The notes: generated from the sequence alone by a model not told the origin. A stretch of 64,000 nt of DNA from Bradyrhizobium sp. U87765 SZCCT0048 (GCF_018131225.1 NZ_JAFCMM010000002.1:682001-746000), one strand, 5' to 3'. Counted from the stretch's first letter, positions 1-8,140 are shown. A program made the numbers and translations.

Positions 1-179
1 CGGTGCTCGCGGACCTGCTAAGCCGCAACAAGCATCCGGAGAGCTATGAGGTCTCGACCGCGACGCTTCGTGACGATTCCGGCAAGACCCGCCGTACACT
101 GTTGCGCGATGAGCGCATCGCCTGGCTCAAGGAAGGTCGCGATTTCCGCCTGCGCCCGGCGGCCTCCAAAAGCGCCTAG
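1..179 (+). CDS. C-terminal end of an unidentified protein (partial)
   Basis: An open frame with codons starting at position 3 runs without a stop from the window edge to a TAG at 177-179. It encodes about 58 residues, charged and Arg/Lys-rich (ending RPAASKSA), which is ordinary for a soluble protein C-terminus. I do not recognise the family from this fragment. The 83 bp between its stop and the nitrile hydratase alpha gene leave room for a promoter, so it need not belong to that operon. An internal GTG at position 3 is probably not the real start. Confidence 0.45.
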   Translation, partial: VLADLLSRNKHPESYEVSTATLRDDSGKTRRTLLRDERIAWLKEGRDFRLRPAASKSA

Positions 180-262
180 ACCGGCGTTGCGCGGTCCTGT
201 CGCGGCTGCAATGCGCGCCCCGCTGCTCGACGCAGCGCGGCGCAGCGGATAGTCTTGCGGCC

Positions 263-892
263 ATGACCGGGCATGACCACCATCATCATTCGCACGACCA
301 TTCCGAGCTGTCGGAGGTCGAACTGCGCGTCCGCGCGCTGGAAACCATCCTCACCGAGAAAGGTTACGTCGATCCCGCCGCGCTCGACGTGCTGATCGAC
401 ACCTACGAGACCAAGATCGGGCCGCGCAACGGCGCGCGCGTCGTGGCCAAGGCCTGGAGCGACCCGGCCTATCGCGCCCGCCTGCTAGCGGACGCCACCG
501 CCGCGATCGCCGAGCTCGGCTATTCCGGACGGCAGGGCGAACACATGGTGGCGGTCGAGAACACACCGCAGGTCCACAACATGGTGGTTTGCACGCTGTG
601 CTCCTGCTATCCGCTGCCGGTGCTGGGCCTGCCGCCGGTGTGGTACAAGTCCGCGCCGTACCGCTCGCGCGCGGTCTCCGATCCGCGCGGCGTGCTCGAC
701 GAATTCGGCCTGACACTTTCCGACGACGTGCGCATCCGCGTGTGGGACTCCACCGCCGAGATCCGCTACCTTGTGGTGCCGCAGCGCCCCGCCGGCACCG
801 ACGGCTGGAGCGAGGAGCGGCTCGCCGACCTCGTCACCCGTGACAGCATGATCGGCACCGGCCTGCCGAAGCAGCCAGGCGAGGTGGCGTGA
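263..892 (+). CDS. nthA: Nitrile hydratase alpha subunit, cobalt type
   Basis: Alpha subunit of nitrile hydratase (209 aa), which hydrates organic nitriles to amides in the cytoplasm as a heteromer with beta. The metal-binding claw VCTLCSC is at residues 109-115, with ligand cysteines C110, C113 and C115. The Thr between Cys1 and Leu is the signature of the non-corrin Co(III) enzymes; Fe enzymes have Ser there. The next segment, YPLPVLGLPPVWYKS, is typical of the family. The N-terminus carries a His-rich stretch (HDHHHHSHDH, residues 4-13) before the usual ALETIL helix. The stop overlaps the beta start by one base (TGATG), indicating translational coupling. No clear Shine-Dalgarno precedes the ATG. 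Confidence 0.95.
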   Translation: MTGHDHHHHSHDHSELSEVELRVRALETILTEKGYVDPAALDVLIDTYETKIGPRNGARVVAKAWSDPAYRARLLADATAAIAELGYSGRQGEHMVAVENTPQVHNMVVCTLCSCYPLPVLGLPPVWYKSAPYRSRAVSDPRGVLDEFGLTLSDDVRIRVWDSTAEIRYLVVPQRPAGTDGWSEERLADLVTRDSMIGTGLPKQPGEVA

Positions 893-1551
893 TGGATGGC
901 GTCCACGACATGGGCGGCGCGCCGGGCTTCGGCCCGGTGGTGCAGGAGAAGGACGAGCCGCTGTTTCATGGCGACTGGGAAGCCCGTGCCATGGCGATGA
1001 CCGTGGCGATGGGACGGCCGGGTGGCTGGAACATCGACATGTCACGCTCGGCGCGCGAGAACCGGTCGCGCGAGGATTATCTCTCCAAGACCTATTACGA
1101 GATCTGGATTGCCGGTCTCGAACGTCTGCTGCTTGACCGCGGCATGATCAGCGCCGACGAGATCGCGGCCGGTCACGCGCTGCATCCGCCGAAGCCCAAT
1201 GGCCCGAGCGTTGCGCCCGGCGATGTCGTGCCGATGCTCGAGCGCGGCAGCCCGAGCCATCGTCCGGAGACCACGCCGGCGCGCTTCAAGGTCGGCGATC
1301 GCGTCCGCGCCAGGGTGATGAACCCGCCCACCCACACACGCCTGCCGCGCTATGTTCGCGGCCATGTCGGCACCATCGAGCTGGTGCATGGCAGCCACGT
1401 CTTCCCCGACACCAATGCGCTTGGCGCCGGCGAGCAGCCGCAGTGGCTCTACACCGTCCGCTTCGACGGCCGCGACCTGTGGGGCGCACGGGCCAATGCC
1501 AACACCGAGGTGTCGGTCGACGCCTGGGAATCCTACCTGGAGCCGCTGTGA
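892..1551 (+). CDS. nthB: Nitrile hydratase beta subunit
   Basis: Beta subunit of nitrile hydratase, 219 aa from the ATG at 892, which opens with the hallmark MDGVHDMGG. A GTG three bases upstream is possible but less likely. The N-terminal helical part (EPLFHGDWEARAMAMT) is followed by a linker and an SH3-like C-terminal domain beginning near residue 128 (FKVGDRVRARVMNPPTHTRLPRY). The subunit packs on alpha and shapes the active site. It is coupled at both ends: its ATG overlaps the alpha stop, and its TGA overlaps the ATG of the downstream accessory gene. Confidence 0.95.
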   Translation: MDGVHDMGGAPGFGPVVQEKDEPLFHGDWEARAMAMTVAMGRPGGWNIDMSRSARENRSREDYLSKTYYEIWIAGLERLLLDRGMISADEIAAGHALHPPKPNGPSVAPGDVVPMLERGSPSHRPETTPARFKVGDRVRARVMNPPTHTRLPRYVRGHVGTIELVHGSHVFPDTNALGAGEQPQWLYTVRFDGRDLWGARANANTEVSVDAWESYLEPL

Positions 1552-1937
1552 TGGCGCTCGATACCCTGGCGGCGACCCGCGCCGCCGCCGCCATACCGGG
1601 CCTTCCGCGCGACGCCGATGGCCCGGTGTTTCGCGAGGCCTGGGAAGCACAGGCGTTCGCCATGGCGCTGGCGCTGCATGAGCGCGGCGTGTTCACCTGG
1701 ACGGAATGGGCCGCTGCACTGGCGCACGAGATCAAGGCCGCCCAGGCCGCCGGCGATCCCGACACCGGCGACACCTATTACCACCACTGGCTGGCGACGC
1801 TGGAAAAGCTGGTCACGGAGAAACAGGTCACGAGCACAGCGACGCTGCATCGCTACCGCGACGCCTGGGACCATGCCGCCGACCGCACCCCGCACGGCCA
1901 GCCGATCGTGCTGCAGCCCGGCGATTTCGAAGGCTAG
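1551..1937 (+). CDS. Nitrile hydratase accessory protein (beta N-terminus-like activator)
   Basis: A 128-aa protein similar to the N-terminal half of nitrile hydratase beta (GPVFREAWEAQAFAMALALHERGVF, shortened here as FREAWEAQAFAMAL, then WTEWAAALAHEI) but without the SH3-like domain. Known relatives are the small third-gene proteins of Co-type operons (P14K/NhlE type), which help load cobalt into alpha, by subunit swapping in studied cases. Its ATG overlaps the beta TGA by one base, so the three proteins are likely made in fixed ratio. Assignment to the family is confident; the precise mechanism here is inferred from relatives. Confidence 0.88.
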   Translation: MALDTLAATRAAAAIPGLPRDADGPVFREAWEAQAFAMALALHERGVFTWTEWAAALAHEIKAAQAAGDPDTGDTYYHHWLATLEKLVTEKQVTSTATLHRYRDAWDHAADRTPHGQPIVLQPGDFEG

Positions 1938-1947
1938 GCCACGAGCC

Positions 1948-1970
1948 CGGATGAGCGAAGCGACATCCGG
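1948..1970. repeat. REP-like palindrome
   Basis: CCGGATG (1948-1954) and CATCCGG (1964-1970) flank a 9-nt loop rich in AGCGAAG. Palindromes of the form CCCGGATGAGCG...ATCCGG are, from memory, common dispersed intergenic elements in Bradyrhizobium relatives. It follows the nitrile hydratase stop by 10 bp, so it could also act as an mRNA 3' hairpin. Only one copy is seen in this window. Confidence 0.5.
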
Positions 1971-2021
1971 AATTGCCAACTCAGCGCGCCGCCCGCACAG
2001 CGGCTCCACAAAATCGGCGTC

Positions 2022-2059
2022 ATCACCGGGCCGACGCGACAGCGTCGTGACCCGGTGAT
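2022..2059. repeat. Two-step intergenic hairpin, REP-like
   Basis: An outer stem ATCACCGGG/CCCGGTGAT (2022-2030 and 2051-2059) encloses an inner stem CGACGC/GCGTCG (2032-2037 and 2042-2047) around GACA. It lies in the convergent gap between the nitrile hydratase operon and the acyl-CoA ligase. There is no T-run on either side, so a dispersed palindromic element is as likely as a terminator. Confidence 0.5.
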
Positions 2060-2121
2060 CCGGTTTACGATTGATCGGAACGCCGAAGAGAGAGCTCGAT
2101 GGGCGGGTGACCTTAGTCCTG

Positions 2122-2144
2122 GCGATCCGTCGAAGACGGATCGC
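2122..2144. terminator. Perfect hairpin in a convergent gap, possible terminator
   Basis: GCGATCCGTC and GACGGATCGC form a 10-bp perfect stem around GAA. It sits 38 bp from the stop of the leftward acyl-CoA ligase and about 185 bp after the rightward operon. No T-tract follows on either strand, so any termination role is tentative. Confidence 0.35.
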
Positions 2145-2181
2145 GCTGCCCGCGCATGACACAGAATTTGGTGCTTCGCCC

Positions 2182-3903
2182 TCACGCCGCCGAGGCGCCG
2201 GCGCGCTTGCGCTCTTCTTCTTCGTAAAGCTCCTTCTTCGACAGCTTGCCGACCGCCGTCTTCGGCAGCTCGGGACGGATGTCGATCGCCGAAACCATCT
2301 CGTGCTTGCCGAGCTTGTCGGCGAGAAATGCCTTCAGCTCCTCGAGCGTGAAGGGCGCCGCCCCCTGCTTGAGCTTGATGAAGGCCTTGGGCGACTGGCC
2401 GCGATAGGCGTCATGAATGCCGATGACGCTGACCTCTTCCACCGCCGGATGGGTGTAGATCGCCTCTTCGATGGTGCGCGGATAGACGTTGAACCCGCCG
2501 CACAGCAGCATGTCCTTGGTGCGGTCGACGATGTAGATATAGCCGTCCGCATCCATGTAGCCGACGTCGCCGGTGCGCATGTAGCCGTCCTCTGTCATGA
2601 TCGCGGCGGTGGCCTCGGGCTTCTTCCAGTAGCCCTTCATGATGTTGGCGCCGCGCACGCACAGTTCGCCGCGCTCGCCCTGCGCCACATAGCTGCGGCC
2701 GTCCTCGACGCTGAGGAACTTGAACGAGATTCCCGGGCTCGGCACGCCGCATGAGCCCTGCTTCTGCGGCCCCGGCACGGGCGTATAGGTGCCGGTCGGC
2801 GACGTCTCGGTCATCCCCCAGCCTTCGGCAAGGCGGCAGCCGGTCAGCTTCTCGAACGCCTGCTGCACCTCCAGCGGCAGCGGCGCGCCGCCGGAATTGC
2901 ACCACTTCAGCGACCGCAGGTCCGCCGTCGCCGTGCTCGGATGGTTGAGGATGGCCACGAACATCGTCGGCACGCCCGGGAAGGCCGTGATCTTCTTCTC
3001 CGAGATGTCCTTGATCGCCGTTGCGGCATCGAAGCGGGTATGCAGCACCAGCTCGGCGCCGATGCGCAGGCCCAGCAGCATGTTCACCGTCAGCGCATAG
3101 ATGTGGAACGGCGGCAGCACCGCGAGGATGCGCTCATGGCCCGGATCCAGTACCGGCGGCTCGGTGCGCGTGGTTTCGACACACTGGCTGACCGCGGCAG
3201 TGAGATTGCCGTGGGTCAGCATCGCACCCTTGGGCAGGCCGGTGGTGCCGCCGGTGTATTGCAGCACCGCGAGCGCATCGGCCGGATCGGCGATGGGATG
3301 ACGGCGATAGTCCGCGCCATGATCCAGCAGACTCTGGAAGCTGCGATGGCGATCATCCGATGTGACCGTCGCCAGTTGCTGACCCGCGGCGAGTTGGCCG
3401 CGCACCGCCTCCGGATGCCCCGTCATCTCGGCGAGATCGCCGACCACCAGCGTCTTCAGCCGCGTGGTATCGAGCAGGCGCGCCATCTGCGGATAGAGCA
3501 GCGCGAGATCGAGCGTGACCATGACGTCGGTCTCGCTGTCCTCGACCTTGTGCTCCAGCACCTTGGCGGCATCGAGCGGCGAGTAGTTGACCACCGTGCC
3601 GCCCGCCTTCAGCACGCCGAAGAAGCTGATGAGATAGTGCGGCGTATTGGGCAGGTAGAGCCCGACATGGACCCCCGGTCCGACGCCGAGCATCTGGAAG
3701 CCTTTGGCGGCGCGGCTGGCGAGCGCGTCGAGCTCGCGGTAGCTGATGCGCCGTCCCATGAATTCGACCGCCGGCTGATCCGGCCACTGCGCCGCGGCAT
3801 CCTCCAGGATCTGCTGCACGGGCATGACCGGAATCTCGGCATTCCAGCGCACGCCGGGCGGATAGGACTTGATCCAAAGCGGGCTCAAAGACGGGTCGGT
3901 CAT
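2182..3903 (-). CDS. Long-chain acyl-CoA ligase (AMP-forming)
   Basis: Acyl-adenylate-forming enzyme, 573 aa, that activates a carboxylic acid with ATP and CoA, probably a fatty acid. The P-loop motif YTGGTTGLPKGAMLTH is near residues 216-231. The A5 region is WGMTETSPT. The hinge region reads TGDVGYMDADGYIYIVDRTK, followed by GGFNVYPRTIEE. The catalytic lysine motif PKTAVGKLSKKEL is near the C-terminus. AGGAGG precedes the ATG on the minus strand at good spacing. It lies 54 bp downstream of an unknown gene on the same strand. Family is certain; chain length and true substrate (fatty, dicarboxylic or aromatic acid) cannot be read from sequence. Confidence 0.88.
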   Translation of the reverse strand: MTDPSLSPLWIKSYPPGVRWNAEIPVMPVQQILEDAAAQWPDQPAVEFMGRRISYRELDALASRAAKGFQMLGVGPGVHVGLYLPNTPHYLISFFGVLKAGGTVVNYSPLDAAKVLEHKVEDSETDVMVTLDLALLYPQMARLLDTTRLKTLVVGDLAEMTGHPEAVRGQLAAGQQLATVTSDDRHRSFQSLLDHGADYRRHPIADPADALAVLQYTGGTTGLPKGAMLTHGNLTAAVSQCVETTRTEPPVLDPGHERILAVLPPFHIYALTVNMLLGLRIGAELVLHTRFDAATAIKDISEKKITAFPGVPTMFVAILNHPSTATADLRSLKWCNSGGAPLPLEVQQAFEKLTGCRLAEGWGMTETSPTGTYTPVPGPQKQGSCGVPSPGISFKFLSVEDGRSYVAQGERGELCVRGANIMKGYWKKPEATAAIMTEDGYMRTGDVGYMDADGYIYIVDRTKDMLLCGGFNVYPRTIEEAIYTHPAVEEVSVIGIHDAYRGQSPKAFIKLKQGAAPFTLEELKAFLADKLGKHEMVSAIDIRPELPKTAVGKLSKKELYEEEERKRAGASAA

Positions 3904-3957
3904 GGTGGCTTCCTCCTCAAGGCTTGTTGGCTCGTTGCAGGCAAGGACGACATGCGC

Positions 3958-5001
3958 TCAGTGGCGTCTGGATCGCACCTCCCAGATGGCTCCGCCCGCA
4001 GCGGCGCCATCGGCCGAGGCTGTCACGCTCATGTGCCGGCCATAGGCCGCCAGCATGCCCTCGACAAGACCGGACAGCGCCAGCCGGCAGGCGGGATGAT
4101 CGTCGACGACATCGCGCATCAGCCGCCATTGTGCCTGCGCGACCACCGTGTCCGAACGCGCCATCACCTCGTCGCCCGCGGTACGGAAAAACCGCGACAG
4201 CAGATCGGCGAAGCCCGCCGCGCCGCCGCCCGCGGCCGCGCCGAGAGCGGCACCGATCCCGGCGCCATACTGCATGCCGATGAGCCGGCCGGTGATATGC
4301 AGCAGATGGCCGCCCTCCTCCGGCCCGAACAGGCCGATCATCACCGGCAGCGCCGTCCGGACATAGTCCATCGCATAGTCGCGGTGCGCCCGCGCCAGCC
4401 GCTCGGCAGGCCAGGTGTCGACCGGCAGCACCGGCGCCTTCGCCGGATCGAAGTCCGGCGCCTCGAGATGGCGCGCGAACACCAGCCGCTCCTCGGGCGC
4501 GAGATCATGGTCGTATTCGCAATAGTATCCTTCAAGGCCATCCTGGCCGTCGACGGTCTGCTTGGTGCAGACGAAGCCGAGCCGCGGATTGCCGAGCGAA
4601 ACCCCGTTGTGCGCGTGCCAGCCCCGCAGCATCGCGCGCGAGACTTCGCCGGGAATGGCGCAAATCGCGGTGCCGCTCCAGATCCAGCGCGGCGGCGGAT
4701 AGCGGATCCAGGCCTTGCGGTCGCTCTCGGGCATGTACTCGACATGGACGCCGCCGATCCAGTTCGAGAGATAGTGGTACTGCGCCGCGGCAACCGCCGG
4801 CGGCAGGCCGGTGAGGCCGAGCTTGGCGAGCCCCGGCAGGAAGCGCTCATGATGCTGGCGGCGGAACACGCGGAACACGAATTCAGCGGCGTCGCCGGCG
4901 CTGCGGCGGGTCACCACCGACATGATCAGCCCGGTGAAATAGGCATGATGAAGGTCAGCCACCGCCCGCCATTCGGCCACTCCGGTGCGACCATCCGACA
5001 T
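3958..5001 (-). CDS. Conserved hypothetical protein upstream of an acyl-CoA ligase
   Basis: A 347-aa protein I cannot assign. The start is ATG at 5001, chosen because GGAGG lies just upstream on the minus strand; the frame extends 25 codons further without a better site. It opens MSDGRTGVAEW and has an aromatic-rich middle (YHYLSNWIGGVHVEYMP). A Gly/Ala-rich helix pair (GRLIGMQYGAGIGAALGAA, near residue 265) could be membrane-associated or a packing segment. It has no signal peptide. It sits between lrgB (85 bp upstream) and the acyl-CoA ligase (54 bp downstream), all leftward, so co-transcription is plausible. Base composition is like its neighbours. Confidence 0.6.
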   Translation of the reverse strand: MSDGRTGVAEWRAVADLHHAYFTGLIMSVVTRRSAGDAAEFVFRVFRRQHHERFLPGLAKLGLTGLPPAVAAAQYHYLSNWIGGVHVEYMPESDRKAWIRYPPPRWIWSGTAICAIPGEVSRAMLRGWHAHNGVSLGNPRLGFVCTKQTVDGQDGLEGYYCEYDHDLAPEERLVFARHLEAPDFDPAKAPVLPVDTWPAERLARAHRDYAMDYVRTALPVMIGLFGPEEGGHLLHITGRLIGMQYGAGIGAALGAAAGGGAAGFADLLSRFFRTAGDEVMARSDTVVAQAQWRLMRDVVDDHPACRLALSGLVEGMLAAYGRHMSVTASADGAAAGGAIWEVRSRRH

Positions 5002-5086
5002 GAGACCTCCCCGTTGCCGCGGCCCGCTGCGAGGCCGTCTATCGCCACGATAGAGGACAAGCGCCGTCGACCTCAAGGGCGCAGTG

Positions 5087-5821
5087 TCAGCGCATCAGCA
5101 GCGTCACCGCCAGCGGCACCAGGAACGACGTCACCAGCGCGTTGAGGCTCATGGCGATGCCGGCGAACACACCGGCCACCTCGTCGACCTGGAAGGCGCG
5201 CGCGGTGCCGATGCCGTGCGACGCCAGCCCGACCGCGAAGCCGCGGGCGCGATAGTCGGTGATGCCGATGCGGTTCATCATCGGCGTGACGATGATCGCG
5301 CCGATCACCCCGGTCAGCACCACGGCGACCGCGGTCAGCGCCGGATCGGCCCCGAGAGTCTCGCTGATGCCCATCGCCACACCGGCGGTCACCGACTTCG
5401 GCGCGAGCGCCAGCACGACATCGCGCGGCAGACCGAAGGCGCGTGCCAGCACGACCACCGAGCCGATCGCGGTGATGCTGCCGATCACCAGCGCGATCAG
5501 CATCGGCACGAGCGCGCGCACCACGATGCGGCGGTTCTCGTAGAGCGGCACGGCCATCGCCACGGTGGCGGGCCCGAGCAGGAAATGCACGAACTGCGCG
5601 CCGCCGAAATAGGTCGCATAAGGCGTCCCCGTCACGATCAGGAACAGTCCGACCATCCACATCGTGTGCGGCACGGGATTGAGCAGCGGATGGCGGCCCG
5701 ACCGCTGCGAGATCGCATCGGCGAGCGCATAGACCACCAGCGTGACGGTAAGCCACAGCAGCGGCGTCTGCGACAGGTAGACCCACAGCGCGAACGGATT
5801 GTTGCTGGCCGCGCCGGTCAT
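5087..5821 (-). CDS. lrgB: LrgB/CidB-family membrane protein
   Basis: Integral membrane protein, 244 aa from the ATG at 5821 (MTGAASNNPFALW), with multiple hydrophobic helices. The conserved LrgB segment ALAPKSVTAGVAMGISETLG is near residues 135-154, followed by GLASHGIGTARAF. LrgB works with LrgA; the pair is linked to murein hydrolase control and, in other bacteria and plastids, to export of small organic acids such as pyruvate or glycolate. Its start overlaps the lrgA stop by four bases (ATGA), a clear coupled pair. The open frame continues upstream through lrgA on another frame, but that part is not coding. Confidence 0.88.
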   Translation of the reverse strand: MTGAASNNPFALWVYLSQTPLLWLTVTLVVYALADAISQRSGRHPLLNPVPHTMWMVGLFLIVTGTPYATYFGGAQFVHFLLGPATVAMAVPLYENRRIVVRALVPMLIALVIGSITAIGSVVVLARAFGLPRDVVLALAPKSVTAGVAMGISETLGADPALTAVAVVLTGVIGAIIVTPMMNRIGITDYRARGFAVGLASHGIGTARAFQVDEVAGVFAGIAMSLNALVTSFLVPLAVTLLMR

Positions 5822-6204
5822 GACTGGTCTCCCGACGCCGCGAACAGACGGCCGACGATCAGGAACGTGCCCACCGTCACCAGCAGCGTGATCACCACCG
5901 ACAGCGCCAGCACGACAAAGATCGCGACGCCATGGGCGGCGATCAGGTCGAGCTTCTGGATGACGCCAACGCCCGCCGGAACGAACAGCAGCGACAGATG
6001 GCCGAGCAGGCTGCGCGAGGCCCCTTCCACCGCGCCGGGCTGCAGCGGCCCCAGCGCCAGCATCGACCAACGGTCCCGCGCCAGCAGCAGGATCAGCAGG
6101 GCCACGAAGCCAACCACCGGCCCGGGCACCGGGACGCCGAGCGCGCGCACCAGAATCTCGCCGCCGAGCTGGCAGAGCAGGATCAGGCTGAAACTGGCAA
6201 TCAC
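5818..6204 (-). CDS. lrgA: LrgA/CidA-family holin-like membrane protein
   Basis: A 128-aa membrane protein with about four hydrophobic segments and the family pattern LGGEILVRALGVPVPGPVVG near residues 13-32, then LLFVPAGVGVI. The start is GTG at 6204, supported by TAGGAG seven bases upstream on the minus strand. It overlaps the stop of the preceding LssY-domain gene by four bases (GTGA), and its own stop overlaps the lrgB ATG. It is the membrane partner of LrgB. Confidence 0.87.
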   Translation of the reverse strand: MIASFSLILLCQLGGEILVRALGVPVPGPVVGFVALLILLLARDRWSMLALGPLQPGAVEGASRSLLGHLSLLFVPAGVGVIQKLDLIAAHGVAIFVVLALSVVITLLVTVGTFLIVGRLFAASGDQS

Positions 6205-7004
6205 GGCGATCTCCTAGTGGCACCGCCTGCCCCTACCTGATCGCGCACGCCGTCAGCAATGGCTTTCCAGACCTGGTCCTTGAACTCCGTCACCGCCGGA
6301 GGCGCCGGAACCAGCGGCGGCGCGCTGCGCTTGTGGCAATCTTCGACCAGTTGCAGCACCCACACCTCGCCATCGGTGAAGTAGAGGTCGCCGCCGCCAT
6401 TGCGGGCGATCAGCGTCGGGCCGATGCCCGAGACCTGGTAGCGCGCCTCGAGAAGGCCGGGCTGCGTCAGATCCCCGGCAATGACCTCGCGCTCGCGATC
6501 GATGTCGGGCGCGATGTGATGGGTGACGGCGCCGGTGTAATGGCTGAAGCCGACGCCACGGTCGAAGGTGGCGGCGGCCACCCACACGGGCCGGCCCTGG
6601 TCGCCGCTGTCGAGCGCCCGCCACAGCCGGACATGGTGGCGGCGATCGGCGCTGCCGCCTTCAGCCTTCTCGAAGGCGAGATCCTCGCGCCGCCCGGCAT
6701 AGAATAGCGGGCTGACCGGCGCCGCCGGATACGGACGATGCAGCAGCACGCTGCCGAGAATATCGATGCTGCTGCGCAACGTGACCGGATCGGCCGGATA
6801 CCAGCCGGCATCGTGCATGGCGCACAGGATATCGCGGGCTGCACCGACGAAGGCGAGATTGATGGCGTCGCCTGGAATGCCCTGCGCGGTGGTCGTCACC
6901 ATCGGCAGGCCCGCGAGCTTGTGCTCGTGCTCGTAGTGCCGCCACAGCGCCGGCAGCGCGAGATAGGCGGCAGCGGCATAGACCAGCACACCGAACGCGA
7001 ACAC
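6201..7004 (-). CDS. LssY C-terminal domain membrane-anchored protein
   Basis: A 267-aa protein with an N-terminal hydrophobic helix (VFAFGVLVYAAAAYLALP) and a long soluble region matching the LssY C-terminal domain: DAINLAFVGAARDIL, then AGWYPADPVTLRSSI, SVLLHRPYPAAPVSPLFY, DLAFEKAEGGSADRRHHVR, and YTGAVTHHIAPDID. In LssY proteins this domain follows a PAP2 or DedA membrane part; here it stands alone behind one helix. The start is GTG at 7004; an Arg/Ser-rich stretch continues open upstream but shows no better start. It is the first gene of a coupled three-gene unit with lrgA and lrgB. Biochemical function is unknown. Confidence 0.75.
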   Translation of the reverse strand: MFAFGVLVYAAAAYLALPALWRHYEHEHKLAGLPMVTTTAQGIPGDAINLAFVGAARDILCAMHDAGWYPADPVTLRSSIDILGSVLLHRPYPAAPVSPLFYAGRREDLAFEKAEGGSADRRHHVRLWRALDSGDQGRPVWVAAATFDRGVGFSHYTGAVTHHIAPDIDREREVIAGDLTQPGLLEARYQVSGIGPTLIARNGGGDLYFTDGEVWVLQLVEDCHKRSAPPLVPAPPAVTEFKDQVWKAIADGVRDQVGAGGATRRSP

Positions 7005-7182
7005 GGCAACGATGCGGGCGCTGCGCGAGCGCGACGGCGCGGACGACGAGAATGCGGAGGAAAAACGGATGGCGAGCGATCCCCGCGTCGGGTGAAACGA
7101 ATGCCGACGCCTCGCGGCGCCGGCATCAGGAATTCGTCAGCGGCTCAGGCGACACGCGGCCACTGGCCGCCGCAACGCGGAC

Positions 7183-7674
7183 TCAGCCCTTCAGGCGCTT
7201 GGTACACTCGCTGTAATAGCCGCCGCCCTTCTGGATCCACTTCAGGCCGCCGTTGCCATTGGTCTCCTTGTTGGCGCGATACTGATCGACGCAAGTGTGC
7301 ATGCGCGCCTTGCCGGGCGTCTCGCTGGCGTATTTCGGACTGACCGCGCTCGGGAAAACCGCATTGCCGACCGGAGCGGCCGGCGCCGCCGCGGGAGCCG
7401 CCGCCGTCTTGGGCGCCGCAGCCGGTGCGGCGGGAGCGGGAGCGGGCGCGGGGGCCGGAGCAGCCGGGGCTGCCGCCGCCGTCGGCGATGCCTCGGTGCC
7501 GCACTGGCTCTTGCGGAAGTCGTTCCACTTCTGACCGTTCAGCGTGCCGCCGTCCTTGGCCGCCTTATATTTTGCGCTGCACTCCTGCATCGTCAGCGCC
7601 TGGGCGGGCATCGCTGCCGCGCACAGCAGACCGGACAACAGTATGGCTCCGGCAATCTTACGTTCGAAGGTCAT
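7183..7674 (-). CDS. Secreted PsiF-like repeat protein
   Basis: A 163-aa exported protein. The signal peptide is residues 1 to about 26 (MTFERKIAGAILLSG...AMPAQA). Two Cys-paired PsiF-like units are separated by a long Ala/Pro linker of about 45 residues: ECSAKYKAAKDGGTLNGQKW...KSQC and then TCVDQYRANKETN...ECTKRLKG. ATG at 7674 is chosen because GGGAG lies upstream; an earlier in-frame ATG would add residues before the signal peptide. It is divergent from a second PsiF-type gene at 7874. PsiF in E. coli is phosphate-starvation inducible with no known activity, so the role is open. Confidence 0.65.
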   Translation of the reverse strand: MTFERKIAGAILLSGLLCAAAMPAQALTMQECSAKYKAAKDGGTLNGQKWNDFRKSQCGTEASPTAAAAPAAPAPAPAPAPAAPAAAPKTAAAPAAAPAAPVGNAVFPSAVSPKYASETPGKARMHTCVDQYRANKETNGNGGLKWIQKGGGYYSECTKRLKG

Positions 7675-7873
7675 CACGAAATCTCCCTTGCACAAGCAGA
7701 TCCGGCGGATCACGGGCATCCTAACCAACGAGGCCGACGTTACAACGTCGCCATCGTCCGGCGGCCAAAAAAACGTGATCGAAATGTTCGGCGGCGCTTG
7801 CCGCCATTCACCTGCGGTTCAGGCGCATCTGGCGAACGTGGCAGCCGTTGACGATCCAAACAGAGGTCATACC

Positions 7874-8140
7874 ATGACTGTTGCGTCCCGTGCCGTCACT
7901 GCCGCGTTCGCCTCCCTGCTGCTGATGGGAACGGCGTTCGCCCAGACCCCGGCCCCCGCTCCCGCAGCGCCGGCCCCGGCGGCGAAGACCGCGCCCGCCC
8001 CCAAGAGCGCCACCGCCAAGCCCGAGCAGAGCGCGGCCTCCAAGGAGTGCTCGACCGAAGCCGACGCCAAGGGCCTGCATGGCAAGGAGCGCAAGAAGTT
8101 CCGCTCCGAGTGCAAGCGCAAGGCCGGCAAGCCGGGCTGA
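7874..8140 (+). CDS. Small secreted PsiF repeat protein
   Basis: An 88-aa protein with a signal peptide (MTVASRAVTAAFASLLLMG, cleaved near AFA-QT), an Ala/Pro linker and one PsiF repeat at the end (KECSTEADAKGLHGKERKKF, then SECKRKAG). AGAGG lies upstream of the ATG. It is divergent from the two-repeat PsiF-like gene, 199 bp apart, so the pair may share a control region. The downstream 160 bp before the AbrB-type gene hold no gene that I can support. Confidence 0.7.
   Translation: MTVASRAVTAAFASLLLMGTAFAQTPAPAPAAPAPAAKTAPAPKSATAKPEQSAASKECSTEADAKGLHGKERKKFRSECKRKAGKPG

Noticed and set aside
2941..5145. A 734-codon plus-strand open frame
   Set aside because: It lies antisense to the acyl-CoA ligase and the unknown gene, both of which have clear protein-like sequence and ribosome sites. 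The Arg/His-rich translation is typical of shadow frames in GC-rich DNA.
7380..7500. Low-complexity GCN-type repeats as a structural DNA element
   Set aside because: They encode the Ala/Pro linker of a secreted protein; the pattern is explained by the amino-acid bias.
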